The notes: generated by a model not told the origin, from the sequence alone. A stretch of 64,000 bases of DNA from Chaunax sp. Z400 (GCA_037577475.1 JBAGJB010000196.1:248001-312000); one strand, 5' to 3'. Positions 35,393-48,609 are shown, counted from the first letter of the stretch. Program-made: numbers and translations.

Positions 35393-37419
35393 GAACGGAA
35401 GGTCGTAGAGACTCGGGGATAAGCTCTTTCAATGGTTTTATGGGGTCTCCAAGAACGCCAGCAGGTAAACCGAGGCCCTACGACTTACGGTTCCCGAGAT
35501 ATGACATGTCCAGTAGGGGCGTATTTTGAATGTCTGTATCTCGGGAACGGAAGGTCGTAGAGACTCGGGACCAACGTCCGTCTAGGGGTTTATGTGGTCT
35601 CTGAGAACACCAGTCTTTGTCCCGAGTCTGTGCGACCTTCCTTTCCCAAGATATGACATGTCCAGTAGGGGCGTATTTTGAATGTCTGTATCTCGGGAAC
35701 GGAAGGTCGTAGAGACTCGGGGAGAAGTCTGGCGTGTTCAGAGACCACGAATTATGTCCGACGGATCAGGGTCCAGAGTCTCTACGACCTTCCGTTCCCG
35801 AGTTATACTCAAGTTTATTTTCCCATTGAAGTGAATGGGCTTTGGTTCGCCTATAGTGAATGTGTGTATCTCGGAAACGGAAGGTCGTAGAGACTCGGGA
35901 CCAACGTCCGTCTAGGGGTTTATGTGGTCTCTGAGAACACCAGTCTTTGTCCCGAGTCTGTGCGACCTTCCTTTCCCGAGATATGACATGTCCAGTAGGG
36001 GCGTATTTTGAATGTCTGTATCTCGGGAATGGAAGGTCGTAGAGACTCAGGGATAAGCTCTTTCAATGGTTTTATGGAGTCTCCAAGAACGCCAGCAGGT
36101 AAACCGAGTCTCTACGACTTACGGTTCCCGAGATATGACATGTATTTTTGGTGATTTTTGGAATGTTTGTATCTCGGGAACGGAAGGTCGTAGAGACTCG
36201 GGGAGAAGTCTGGCGTGTTCAGGGACCACGAATTATGTCCGACGGATCAGGGTCCCGAGTCTCTACGACCTTCCGTTCCCGAGTTATACTCAAGTTTATT
36301 TTCCCATTGAAGTGAATGGGGTTTGGTTCGCCTATAGTGAATGTGTGTATCTCGGAAACGGAAGGTCGTAGAGACTCGGGACCAACGTCCGTCTAGGGGT
36401 TTATGTGGTCTCTGAGAACACCAGTCTTTGTCCCGAGTCTGTGCGACCTTCCTTTCCCGAGATATGACATGTCCAGTAGGGGCGTATTTTGAATGTCTGT
36501 ATCTCGGGAATGGAAGGTCGTAGAGACTCAGGGATAAGCTCTTTCAATGGTTTTATGGAGTCTCCAAGAACGCCAGCAGGTAAACCGAGTCTCTACGACT
36601 TACGGTTCCCGAGATATGACATGTATTTTTGGTGATTTTTGGAATGTTTGTATCTCGGGAACGGAAGGTCGTAGAGACTCGGGGAGAAGTCTGGCGTGTT
36701 CAGGGACCACGAATTATGTCCGACGGATCAGGGTGCCGAGTCTCTACGACCTTCCGTTCCCGAGATATGACATGTCCAGTAGGGGCGTATTTTGAATGTC
36801 TGTATCTCGGGAACGGAAGGTCGTAGAGACTCGGGACCAACGTCCGTCTAGGGGTTTATGTGGTCTCTGAGAACACCAGTCTTTGTCCCGAGTCTGTGCG
36901 ACCTTCCTTTCCCAAGATATGACATGTCCAGTAGGGGCGTATTTTGAATGTCTGTATCTCGGGAACGGAAGGTCGTAGAGACTCGGGGAGAAGTCTGGCG
37001 TGTTCAGAGACCACGAATTATGTCCGACGGATCAGGGTCCAGAGTCTCTACGACCTTCCGTTCCCGAGTTATACTCAAGTTTATTTTCCCATTGAAGTGA
37101 ATGGGCTTTGGTTCGCCTATAGTGAATGTGTGTATCTCGGAAACGGAAGGTCGTAGAGACTCGGGACCAACGTCCGTCTAGGGGTTTATGTGGTCTCTGA
37201 GAACACCAGTCTTTGTCCCGAGTCTGTGCGACCTTCCTTTCCCGAGATATGACATGTCCAGTAGGGGCGTATTTTGAATGTCTGTATCTCGGGAACGGAA
37301 GGTCGTAGAGACTAGCGGACAAGTGTGGGTTAGGGGTTAGGGTTAGGGTTAGGGTTAGGGTTAGGTTAGGTTAAGGGGATAAAAACTCAATCGGGGCCGT
37401 ACCCGGGTTGGTAACTTTT
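35393..37419 (+). repeat. Block 28: E-C-B-C-A-B-C-A-D-C-B-C-T, 2,027 bp
   Basis: Monomer starts: 35393 E, 35545 C, 35697 B, 35875 C, 36027 A, 36178 B, 36356 C, 36508 A, 36659 D (GGGTGCCGAG), 36811 C, 36963 B, 37141 C, 37293 T (127 bp). It is tandemly duplicated as block 29. Confidence 0.9.
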
Positions 37420-39446
37420 GAACGGAAGGTCGTAGAGACTCGGGGATAAGCTCTTTCAATGGTTTAATGGGGTCTCCAAGAACGCCAGCAGGTAAACCGA
37501 GGCCCTACGACTTACGGTTCCCGAGATATGACATGTCCAGTAGGGGCGTATTTTGAATGTCTGTATCTCGGGAACGGAAGGTCGTAGAGACTCGGGACCA
37601 ACGTCCGTCTAGGGGTTTATGTGGTCTCTGAGAACACCAGTCTTTGTCCCGAGTCTGTGCGACCTTCCTTTCCCAAGATATGACATGTCCAGTAGGGGCG
37701 TATTTTGAATGTCTGTATCTCGGGAACGGAAGGTCGTAGAGACTCGGGGAGAAGTCTGGCGTGTTCAGAGACCACGAATTATGTCCGACGGATCAGGGTC
37801 CAGAGTCTCTACGACCTTCCGTTCCCGAGTTATACTCAAGTTTATTTTCCCATTGAAGTGAATGGGCTTTGGTTCGCCTATAGTGAATGTGTGTATCTCG
37901 GAAACGGAAGGTCGTAGAGACTCGGGACCAACGTCCGTCTAGGGGTTTATGTGGTCTCTGAGAACACCAGTCTTTGTCCCGAGTCCGTGCGACCTTCCTT
38001 TCCCGAGATATGACATGTCCAGTAGGGGCGTATTTTGAATGTCTGTATCTCGGGAATGGAAGGTCGTAGAGACTCAGGGATAAGCTCTTTCAATGGTTTT
38101 ATGGAGTCTCCAAGAACGCCAGCAGGTAAACCGAGTCTCTACGACTTACGGTTCCCGAGATATGACATGTATTTTTGGTGATTTTTGGAATGTTTGTATC
38201 TCGGGAACGGAAGGTCGTAGAGACTCGGGGAGAAGTCTGGCGTGTTCAGGGACCACGAATTATGTCCGACGGATCAGGGTCCCGAGTCTCTACGACCTTC
38301 CGTTCCCGAGTTATACTCAAGTTTATTTTCCCATTGAAGTGAATGGGGTTTGGTTCGCCTATAGTGAATGTGTGTATCTCGGAAACGGAAGGTCGTAGAG
38401 ACTCGGGACCAACGTCCGTCTAGGGGTTTATGTGGTCTCTGAGAACACCAGTCTTTGTCCCGAGTCTGTGCGACCTTCCTTTCCCGAGATATGACATGTC
38501 CAGTAGGGGCGTATTTTGAATGTCTGTATCTCGGGAATGGAAGGTCGTAGAGACTCAGGGATAAGCTCTTTCAATGGTTTTATGGAGTCTCCAAGAACGC
38601 CAGCAGGTAAACCGAGTCTCTACGACTTACGGTTCCCGAGATATGACATGTATTTTTGGTGATTTTTGGAATGTTTGTATCTCGGGAACGGAAGGTCGTA
38701 GAGACTCGGGGAGAAGTCTGGCGTGTTCAGGGACCACGAATTATGTCCGACGGATCAGGGTCCCGAGTCTCTACGACCTTCCGTTCCCGAGATATGACAT
38801 GTCCAGTAGGGGCGTATTTTGAATGTCTGTATCTCGGGAACGGAAGGTCGTAGAGACTCGGGACCAACGTCCGTCTAGGGGTTTATGTGGTCTCTGAGAA
38901 CACCAGTCTTTGTCCCGAGTCTGTGCGACCTTCCTTTCCCAAGATATGACATGTCCAGTAGGGGCGTATTTTGAATGTCTGTATCTCGGGAACGGAAGGT
39001 CGTAGAGACTCGGGGAGAAGTCTGGCGTGTTCAGAGCCCACGAATTATGTCCGACGGATCAGGGTCCAGAGTCTCTACGACCTTCCGTTCCCGAGTTATA
39101 CTCAAGTTTATTTTCCCATTGAAGTGAATGGGCTTTGGTTCGCCTATAGTGAATGTGTGTATCTCGGAAACGGAAGGTCGTAGAGACTCGGGACCAACGT
39201 CCGTCTAGGGGTTTATGTGGTCTCTGAGAACACCAGTCTTTGTCCCGAGTCTGTGCGACCTTCCTTTCCCGAGATATGACATGTCCAGTAGGGGCGTATT
39301 TTGAATGTCTGTATCTCGGGAACGGAAGGTCGTAGAGACTAGCGGACAAGTGTGGGTTAGGGGTTAGGGTTAGGGTTAGGGTTAGGGTTAGGTTAGGTTA
39401 AGGGGATAAAAACTCAATCGGGGCCGTACCCGGGTTGGTAACTTTT
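37420..39446 (+). repeat. Block 29: duplicate of block 28, 2,027 bp
   Basis: Monomer starts: 37420 E (GGTTTAATGG), 37572 C, 37724 B, 37902 C, 38054 A, 38205 B, 38383 C, 38535 A, 38686 D, 38838 C, 38990 B (CAGAGCCCACG), 39168 C, 39320 T (127 bp). Its CAGAGCCCACG mark recurs at 41,138 and 44,552. Confidence 0.9.
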
Positions 39447-40682
39447 GAACGGAAGGTCGTAGAGACTCGGGGATAAGCTCTTTCAATGGTTTTATGGGGT
39501 CTCCAAGAACGCCAGCAGGTAAACCGAGGCCCTACGACTTACGGTTCCCGAGATATGACATGTCCAGTAGGGGCGTATTTTGAATGTCTGTATCTCGGGA
39601 ACGGAAGGTCGTAGAGACTCGGGACCAACGTCCATCTAGGGGTTTATGTGGTCTCTGAGAACACCAGTCTTTGTCCCGAGTCTGTGCGACCTTCCTTTCC
39701 CAAGATATGACATGTCCAGTAGGGGCGTATTTTGAATGTCTGTATCTCGGGAACGGAAGGTCGTAGAGACTCGGGGAGAAGTCTGGCGTGTTCAGAGACC
39801 ACGAATTATGTCCGACGGATCAGGGTCCAGAGTCTCTACGACCTTCCGTTCCCGAGTTATACTCAAGTTTATTTTCCCATTGAAGTGAATGGGCTTTGGT
39901 TCGCCTATAGTGAATGTGTGTATCTCGGAAACGGAAGGTCGTAGAGACTCGGGACCAACGTCCTTCTAGGGGTTTATGTGGTCTCTGAGAACACCAGTCT
40001 TTGTCCCGAGTCTGTGCGACCTTCCTTTCCCGAGATATGACATGTCCAGTAGGGGCGTATTTTGAATGTCTGTATCTCGGGAATGGAAGGTCGTAGAGAC
40101 TCAGGGATAAGCTCTTTCAATGGTTTTATGGAGTCTCCAAGAACGCCAGCAGGTAAACCGAGTCTCTACGACTTACGGTTCCCGAGATATGACATGTATT
40201 TTTGGTGATTTTTGGAATGTTTGTATCTCGGGAACGGAAGGTCGTAGAGACTCGGGGAGAAGTCTGGCGTGTTCAGGGACCACGAATTATGTCCGACGGA
40301 TCAGGGTCCCGAGTCTCTACGACCTTCCGTTCCCGAGTTATACTCAAGTTTATTTTCCCATTGAAGTGAATGGGGTTTGGTTCGCCTATAGTGAATGTGT
40401 GTATCTCGGAAACGGAAGGTCGTAGAGACTCGGGACCAACGTCCGTCTAGGGGTTTATGTGGTCTCTGAGAACACCAGTCTTTGTCCCGAGTCTGTGCGA
40501 CCTTCCTTTCCCGAGATATGACATGTCCAGTAGGGGCGTATTTTGAATGTCTGTATCTCGGGAACGGAAGGTCGTACAGACTAGCGGACAAGTGTGGGTT
40601 AGGGGTTAGGGTTAGGGTTAGGGTTAGGTTAGGTTAAGGGGATAAAAACTCAATCGGGGCCGTACCCGGGTTGGTAACTTTT
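39447..40682 (+). repeat. Block 30: E-C-B-C-A-B-C-T, 1,236 bp
   Basis: Monomer starts: 39447 E, 39599 C (CGTCCATCTAGG), 39751 B, 39929 C, 40081 A, 40232 B, 40410 C, 40562 T (121 bp). The CGTCCATCTAGG mark is copied 3,414 bp downstream. Confidence 0.9.
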
Positions 40683-42860
40683 GAACGGAAGGTCGTAGAG
40701 ACTCGGGGATAAGGTCTTTCAATGGTTTTATGGGGTCTCCAAGAACGCCAGCAGGTAAACCGAGTCCCTACGACTTACGGTTCCCGAGATATGACATGTA
40801 TTTTTGGTGATTTTTGGAATGTTTGTATCTCGGGAACGGAAGGTCGTAGAGACTCGGGGAGAAGTCTGGCGTGTTCAGGGACCACGAATTATGTCCGACG
40901 GATCAGGGTCCCGAGTCTCTACGACCTTCCGTTCCCGAGATATGACATGTCCAGTAGGGGCGTATTTTGAATGTCTGTATCTCGGGAACGGAAGGTCGTA
41001 GAGACTCGGGACCAACGTCCGTCTAGGGGTTTATGTGGTCTCTGAGAACACCAGTCTTTGTCCCGAGTCTGTGCGACCTTCCTTTCCCAAGATATGACAT
41101 GTCCAGTAGGGGCGTATTTTGAATGTCTGTATCTCGGGAACGGAAGGTCGTAGAGACTCGGGGAGAAGTCTGGCGTGTTCAGAGCCCACGAATTATGTCC
41201 GACGGATCAGGGTCCAGAGTCTCTACGACCTTCCGTTCCCGAGTTATACTCAAGTTTATTTTCCCATTGAAGTGAATGGGCTTTGGTTCGCCTATAGTGA
41301 ATGTGTGTATCTCGGAAACGGAAGGTCGTAGAGACTCGGGACCAACGTCCGTCTAGGGGTTTATGTGGTCTCTGAGAACACCAGTCTTCGTCCCGAGTCT
41401 GTGCGACCTTCCTTTCCCGAGATATGACATGTCCAGTAGGGGCGTATTTTGAATGTCTGTATCTCGGGAACGGAAGGTCGTAGAGACTCGGGGATAAGCT
41501 CTTTCAATGGTTTTATGGAGTCTCCAAGAACGCCAGCAGGTAAACCGAGTCTCTACGACTTACGGTTCCCGAGATATGACATGTATTTTTCGTGATTTTT
41601 GGAATGTTTGTATCTCGGGAACGGAAGGTCGTAGAGACTCGGGGAGAAGTCTGGCGTGTTCAGGGACCACGAATTATGTCCGACGGATCAGGGTCCCGAG
41701 TCTCTACGACCTTCCGTTCCCGAGTTATACTCAAGTTTATTTTCCCATTGAAGTGAATGGGGTTTGGTTCGCCTATAGTGAATGTGTGTATCTCGGAAAC
41801 GGAAGGTCGTAGAGACTCGGGACCAACGTCCGTCTAGGGGTTTATGTGGTCTCTGAGAACACCAGTCTTTGTCCCGAGTCTGTGCGACCTTCCTTTCCCG
41901 AGATATGACATGTCCAGTAGGGGCGTATTTTGAATGTCTGTATCTCGGGAATGGAAGGTCGTAGAGACTCAGGGATAAGCTCTTTCAATGGTTTTATGGA
42001 GTCTCCAAGAACGCCAGCAGGTAAACCGAGTCTCTACGACTTACGGTTCCCGAGATATGACATGTATTTTTGGTGATTTTTGGAATGTTTGTATCTCGGG
42101 AACGGAAGGTCGTAGAGACTCGGGGAGAAGTCTGGCGTGTTCAGGGACCACGAATTATGTCCGACGGATCAGGGTCCCGAGTCTCTACGACCTTCCGTTC
42201 CCGAGATATGACATGTCCAGTAGGGGCGTATTTTGAATGTCTGTATCTCGGGAACGGAAGGTCGTAGAGACTCGGGACCAACGTCCGTCTAGGGGTTTAT
42301 GTGGTCTCTGAGAACACCAGTCTTTGTCCCGAGTCTGTGCGACCTTCCTTTCCCAAGATATGACATGTCCAGTAGGGGCGTATTTTGAATGTCTGTATCT
42401 CGGGAACGGAAGGTCGTAGAGACTCGGGGAGAAGTCTGGCGTGTTCAGAGACCACGAATTATGTCCGACGGATCAGGGTCCAGAGTCTCTACGACCTTCC
42501 GTTCCCGAGTTATACTCAAGTTTATTTTCCCATTGAAGTGAATGGGCTTTGGTTCGCCTATAGTGAATGTGTGTATCTCGGAAACGGAAGGTCGTAGAGA
42601 CTCGGGACCAACGTCCGTCTAGGGGTTTATGTGGTCTCTGAGAACACCAGTCTTTGTCCCGAGTCTGTGCGACCTTCCTTTCCCGAGATATGACATGTCC
42701 AGTAGGGGCGTATTTTGAATGTCTGTATCTCGGGAACGGAAGGTCGTAGAGACTAGCGGACAAGTGTGGGTTAGGGGTTAGGGTTAGGGTTAGGGTTAGG
42801 GTTAGGTTAGGTTAAGGGGATAAAAACTCAATCGGGGCCGTACCCGGGTTGGTAACTTTT
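40683..42860 (+). repeat. Block 31: A-D-C-B-C-A-B-C-A-D-C-B-C-T, 2,178 bp
   Basis: Monomer starts: 40683 A, 40834 D, 40986 C, 41138 B (CAGAGCCCACG), 41316 C (CAGTCTTCGTCC), 41468 A (ATTTTTCGTG), 41619 B, 41797 C, 41949 A, 42100 D, 42252 C, 42404 B, 42582 C, 42734 T (127 bp). Confidence 0.9.
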
Positions 42861-44096
42861 GAACGGAAGGTCGTAGAGACTCGGGGATAAGCTCTTTCAA
42901 TGGTTTTATGGGGTCTCCAAGAACGCCAGCAGGTAAACCGAGGCCCTACGACTTACGGTTCCCGAGATATGACATGTCCAGTAGGGGCGTATTTTGAATG
43001 TCTGTATCTCGGGAACGGAAGGTCGTAGAGACTCGGGACCAACGTCCATCTAGGGGTTTATGTGGTCTCTGAGAACACCAGTCTTTGTCCCGAGTCTGTG
43101 CGACCTTCCTTTCCCAAGATATGACATGTCCAGTAGGGGCGTATTTTGAATGTCTGTATCTCGGGAACGGAAGGTCGTAGAGACTCGGGGAGAAGTCTGG
43201 CGTGTTCAGAGACCACGAATTATGTCCGACGGATCAGGGTCCAGAGTCTCTACGACCTTCCGTTCCCGAGTTATACTCAAGTTTATTTTCCCATTGAAGT
43301 GAATGGGCTTTGGTTCGCCTATAGTGAATGTGTGTATCTCGGAAACGGAAGGTCGTAGAGACTCGGGACCAACGTCCTTCTAGGGGTTTATGTGGTCTCT
43401 GAGAACACCAGTCTTTGTCCCGAGTCTGTGCGACCTTCCTTTCCCGAGATATGACATGTCCAGTAGGGGCGTATTTTGAATGTCTGTATCTCGGGAATGG
43501 AAGGTCGTAGAGACTCAGGGATAAGCTCTTTCAATGGTTTTATGGAGTCTCCAAGAACGCCAGCAGGTAAACCGAGTCTCTACGACTTACGGTTCCCGAG
43601 ATATGACATGTATTTTTGGTGATTTTTGGAATGTTTGTATCTCGGGAACGGAAGGTCGTAGAGACTCGGGGAGAAGTCTGGCGTGTTCAGGGACCACGAA
43701 TTATGTCCGACGGATCAGGGTCCCGAGTCTCTACGACCTTCCGTTCCCGAGTTATACTCAAGTTTATTTTCCCATTGAAGTGAATGGGGTTTGGTTCGCC
43801 TATAGTGAATGTGTGTATCTCGGAAACGGAAGGTCGTAGAGACTCGGGACCAACGTCCGTCTAGGGGTTTATGTGGTCTCTGAGAACACCAGTCTTTGTC
43901 CCGAGTCTGTGCGACCTTCCTTTCCCGAGATATGACATGTCCAGTAGGGGCGTATTTTGAATGTCTGTATCTCGGGAACGGAAGGTCGTACAGACTAGCG
44001 GACAAGTGTGGGTTAGGGGTTAGGGTTAGGGTTAGGGTTAGGTTAGGTTAAGGGGATAAAAACTCAATCGGGGCCGTACCCGGGTTGGTAACTTTT
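42861..44096 (+). repeat. Block 32: duplicate of block 30, 1,236 bp
   Basis: Monomer starts: 42861 E, 43013 C (CGTCCATCTAGG), 43165 B, 43343 C, 43495 A, 43646 B, 43824 C, 43976 T (121 bp). Confidence 0.9.
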
Positions 44097-46287
44097 GAAC
44101 GGAAGGTCGTAGAGACTCGGGGATAAGGTCTTTCAATGGTTTTATGGGGTCTCCAAGAACGCCAGCAGGTAAACCGAGTCCCTACGACTTACGGTTCCCG
44201 AGATATGACATGTATTTTTGGTGATTTTTGGAATGTTTGTATCTCGGGAACGGAAGGTCGTAGAGACTCGGGGAGAAGTCTGGCGTGTTCAGGGACCACG
44301 AATTATGTCCGACGGATCAGGGTCCCGAGTCTCTACGACCTTCCGTTCCCGAGATATGACATGTCCAGTAGGGGCGTATTTTGAATGTCTGTATCTCGGG
44401 AACGGAAGGTCGTAGAGACTCGGGACCAACGTCCGTCTAGGGGTTTATGTGGTCTCTGAGAACACCAGTCTTTGTCCCGAGTCTGTGCGACCTTCCTTTC
44501 CCAAGATATGACATGTCCAGTAGGGGCGTATTTTGAATGTCTGTATCTCGGGAACGGAAGGTCGTAGAGACTCGGGGAGAAGTCTGGCGTGTTCAGAGCC
44601 CACGAATTATGTCCGACGGATCAGGGTCCAGAGTCTCTACGACCTTCCGTTCCCGAGTTATACTCAAGTTTATTTTCCCATTGAAGTGAATGGGCTTTGG
44701 TTCGCCTATAGTGAATGTGTGTATCTCGGAAACGGAAGGTCGTAGAGACTCGGGACCAACGTCCGTCTAGGGGTTTATGTGGTCTCTGAGAACACCAGTC
44801 TTCGTCCCGAGTCTGTGCGACCTTCCTTTCCCGAGATATGACATGTCCAGTAGGGGCGTATTTTGAATGTCTGTATCTCGGGAACGGAAGGTCGTAGAGA
44901 CTCGGGGATAAGCTCTTTCAATGGTTTTATGGAGTCTCCAAGAACGCCAGCAGGTAAACCGAGTCTCTACGACTTACGGTTCCCGAGATATGACATGTAT
45001 TTTTCGTGATTTTTGGAATGTTTGTATCTCGGGAACGGAAGGTCGTAGAGACTCGGGGAGAAGTCTGGCGTGTTCAGGGACCACGAATTATGTCCGACGG
45101 ATCAGGGTCCCGAGTCTCTACGACCTTCCGTTCCCGAGTTATACTCAAGTTTATTTTCCCATTGAAGTGAATGGGGTTTGGTTCGCCTATAGTGAATGTG
45201 TGTATCTCGGAAACGGAAGGTCGTAGAGACTCGGGACCAACGTCCGTCTAGGGGTTTATGTGGTCTCTGAGAACACCAGTCTTTGTCCCGAGTCTGTGCG
45301 ACCTTCCTTTCCCGAGATATGACATGTCCAGTAGGGGCGTATTTTGAATGTCTGTATCTCGGGAACGGAAGGTCGTAGAGACACGGGGAGAAGTCTGGCG
45401 TGTTCAGAGACCACGAATTATGTCCGACGGATCAGGGTCCCGAGTCTCTACGACCTTCCGTTCCCGAGTTATACTCAAGTTTATTTTCCCATTGAAGTGA
45501 ATGGGCTTTGGTTCGCCTATAGTGAATGTGTGTATCTCGGAAACGGAAGGTCGTAGAGACTCGGGACCAACGTCCGTCTAGGGGTTTATGTGGTCTCTGA
45601 GAACACCAGTCTTTGTCCCGAGTCTGTGCGACCTTCATTTCCCGAGATATGACATGTCCAGTAGGGGCGTATTTTGAATGTCTGTATCTCGGGAACGGAA
45701 GGTCGTAGAGACTCGGGGATAAGCTCTTTCAATGGTTTTATGCAGTCTCCAAGAACGCCAGCAGGTAAACCGAGTCTCTACGACTTACGGTTCCCGAGAT
45801 ATGACATGTATTTTTGGTGATTTTTGGAATGTTTGTATCTCGGGAACGGAAGGTCGTAGAGACTCGGGGAGAAGTCTTGCGTGTTCAGGGACCACGAATT
45901 ATGTCAGACGGATCAGGGTCCCGAGTCTCTACGACCTTCCGTTCCCGAGTTATACTCAAGTTTATTTTCCCATTGAAGTGAATGGGGTTTGGTTCGCCTA
46001 TAGTGAATGTGTGTATCTCGGAAACGGAAGGTCGTAGAGACCTGGGACCAACGTCCGTCTAGGGGTTTATGTGGTCTCTGAGAACACCAGTCTTTGTCCC
46101 GAGTCTGTGCGACCTTCCTTTCCCGAGATATGACATGTCCAGTAGGGGCGTATTTTGAATGTCTGTATCTCGGGAACGGAAGGTCGTAGAGACTAGCGGA
46201 CAAGTGTGGGTTAGGGTTAGGGTTAGGGTTAGGTTAGGTTAAGGGGATAAAAACTCAATCGGGGCCGTACCCGGGTTGGTAACTTTT
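44097..46287 (+). repeat. Block 33: A-D-C-B-C-A-B-C-B-C-A-B-C-T, 2,191 bp
   Basis: Monomer starts: 44097 A, 44248 D, 44400 C, 44552 B, 44730 C, 44882 A, 45033 B, 45211 C, 45363 B (GAGACACGGGG), 45541 C (CTTCATTTCCC), 45693 A, 45844 B (GAAGTCTTGCG), 46022 C, 46174 T (114 bp). The first part copies block 31 up to about 45,362. D does not appear to the right of this block. Confidence 0.9.
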
Positions 46288-46436
46288 GAACGAAAGGTCG
46301 GAGAGACTCGGGGATAAGCTCTTTCAATGGTTTTATGGGGTCTCCAAGAACGCCAGCAGGTAAACCGAGGCCCTACGACTTACGGTTCCCGAGATATGAC
46401 GTATTTTTGGTGATTTTTGGAATGTTTGTATCTCGG
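46288..46436 (+). repeat. Monomer A variant with a 2-bp deletion (149 bp)
   Basis: It has GGTCGGAGAGAC in P, CCGAGGCCCTACG as in E, and GATATGACGTATTTTTGG where other A units read GATATGACATGTATTTTTGG. Only two further copies occur, at 48610 and 50330. The shared GAGGCCC change suggests that this variant and the left part of E have a common source. Confidence 0.85.
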
Positions 46437-48331
46437 GAACTAAAGGTCGTAGAGACTCGGGACCAACGTCCGTCTAGCGGTTTATGTGGTCTCTGAGAAC
46501 ACCAGTCTTTGTCCCGAGTCTGTGCGACCTTCCTTTCCCAAGATATGACATGTCCAGTAGGGGCGTATTTTGAATGTCTGTATCTCGGGAACGGAAGGTC
46601 GTAGAGACTCGGGGAGAAGTCTGGCGTGTTCAGAGACCACGAATTATGTCCGACGGATCAGGGTCCCGAGTCTCTACGACCTTCCGTTCCCGAGTTATAC
46701 TCAAGTTTATTTTCCCATTGAAGTGAATGGGCTTTGGTTCGCCTATAGTGAATATGTGTATCTCGGAAACGGAAGGTCATAGAGACTCGGGACCAACGTC
46801 CGTCTAGGGGTTTATGTGGTCTCTGAGAACACCAGACTTTGTCCCGAGTCTGTGCGACCTTCCTTTCCCGAGATATGACATGTCCAGTAGGGGCGTATTT
46901 TGAATGTCTGTATCTCGGGAACGGAAGGTCGTAGAGACTCGGGGATAAGCTCTTTCAATGGTTTTATGGAGTCTCCAAGAACGCCAGCAGGTAAACCGAG
47001 TCTCTACGACTTACGGTTCCCGAGATATGACATGTATTTTTGGTGATTTTTGGAATGTTTGTATCTCGGGAACGGAAGGTCGTAGAGACTCGGGGAGAAG
47101 TCTGGCGTGTTCAGGGACCACGAATTATGTCCGACCGATCAGGGTCCCGAGTCTCTACGACCTTCCGTTCCCGAGTTATACTCAAGTTTATTTTCCCATT
47201 GAAGTGAATGGGGTTTGGTTCGCCTATAGTGAATGTGTGTATCTCTGAAACGGAAGGTCATAGAGACTCGGGACCAACGTCCTTCTAGGGGTTTATGTGG
47301 TCTCTGAGAACACCAGTCTTTGTCCCGAGTCTGTGCGACCTTCCTTTCCCGAGATATGACATGTCCAGTAGGGGCGTATTTTGAATGTCTGTATCTCGGG
47401 AACGGAAGGTCGTAGAGACACGGGGAGAAGTCTGGCGTGTTCAGAGACCACGAATTATGTCCGACGGATCAGGGTCCCGAGTCTCTACGACCTTCCGTTC
47501 CCGAGTTATACTCAAGTTTATTTTCCCATTGAAGTGAATGGGCTTTGGTTCGCCTATAGTGAATGTGTGTATCTCGGAAACGGAAGGTCGTAGAGACTCG
47601 GGACCAACGTCCGTCTAGGGGTTTATGTGGTCTCTGAGAACACCAGTCTTTGTCCCGAGTCTGTGCGACCTTCCTTTCCCGAGATATGACATGTCCAGTA
47701 GGGGCGTATTTTGAATGTCTGTATCTCGGGAACGGAAGGTCGTAGAGACTCGGGGATAAGCTCTTTCAATGGTTTTATGCGGTCTCCAAGAACGCCAGCA
47801 GGTAAACCGAGTCTCTACGACTTACGGTTCCCGAGATATGACATGTATTTTTAGTGATTTTTGGAATGTTTGTATCTCGGGAACGGAAGGTCGTAGAGAC
47901 TCGGGGAGAAGTCTGGCGTGTTCAGGGACCACGAATTATGTCCGACGGATCAGGGTCCCGAGTCTCTACGACCTTCCGTTCCCGAGTTATACTCAAGTTT
48001 ATTTTCCCATTGAAGTGAATGGGGTTTGGTTCGCCTATAGTGAATGTGTGTATCTCGGAAACGGAAGGTCGTAGAGACTCGGGACCAACGTCCGTCTAGG
48101 GGTTTATGTGGTCTCTGAGAACACCAGTCTTTGTCCCGAGTCTGTGCGACCTTCCTTTCCCGAGATATGACATGTCCAGTAGGGGCGTATTTTGAATGTC
48201 TGTATCTCGGGAACGGAAGGTCGTAGAGACTAGCGGACAAGTGTGGGTTAGGGGTTAGGGTTAGGGTTAGGGTTAGGTTAGGTTAAGGGGATAAAAACTC
48301 AATCGGGGCCGTACCCGGGTTGGTAACTTTT
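46288..48331 (+). repeat. Block 34: A(149)-C-B-C-A-B-C-B-C-A-B-C-T, 2,044 bp
   Basis: Monomer starts: 46288 A variant (149 bp), 46437 C (GAACTAAAGG), 46589 B, 46767 C, 46919 A, 47070 B, 47248 C, 47400 B, 47578 C, 47730 A, 47881 B, 48059 C, 48211 T (121 bp). AAGGTCATAGAG marks C at 46767 and 47248. Confidence 0.9.
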
Positions 48332-48609
48332 GAACGGAAGGTCGTAGAGACTCGGGGATAAGCTCTTTCAATGGTTTTATGGGGTCTCCAAGAACGCCAG
48401 CAGGTAAACCGAGTCCCTACGACTTACGGTTCCCGAGATATGACATGTATTTTTGGTGATTTTTGGAATGTTTGTATCTCGGGAACGGAAGGTCGTAGAG
48501 ACTCGGGGAGAAGTGTGGGTTAGGGGTTAGGGTTAGGGTTAGGGTTAGGGTTAGGTTAGGTTAAGGGGATAAAAACTCAATCGGGGCCGTACCCGGGTTG
48601 GTAACTTTT
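48332..48609 (+). repeat. Block 35: A plus hybrid T, 278 bp, shortest block
   Basis: A spans 48332-48482. The T at 48483-48609 opens with B sequence (GACTCGGGGAGAAG) and passes straight into GTGTGGGTTAGGGG. This is the only T that follows A instead of C. The junction sits in the short AAGT(G) shared by B (GAGAAGTCTGG) and T (GACAAGTGTGG), so an exchange removed the rest of B and the following C. Confidence 0.88.

Larger units (their letters stand above)
39447..45362 (+). repeat. 3,414-bp tandem duplication inside the array
   Basis: Copy 1 is 39,447-42,860. Copy 2 runs from 42,861 to about 45,362. Four private marks recur at the same offset: CGTCCATCTAGG, CAGAGCCCACG, CAGTCTTCGTCC and ATTTTTCGTG. 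Copy 2 stops matching where a GAGACACGGGG-type B begins. Confidence 0.85.
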
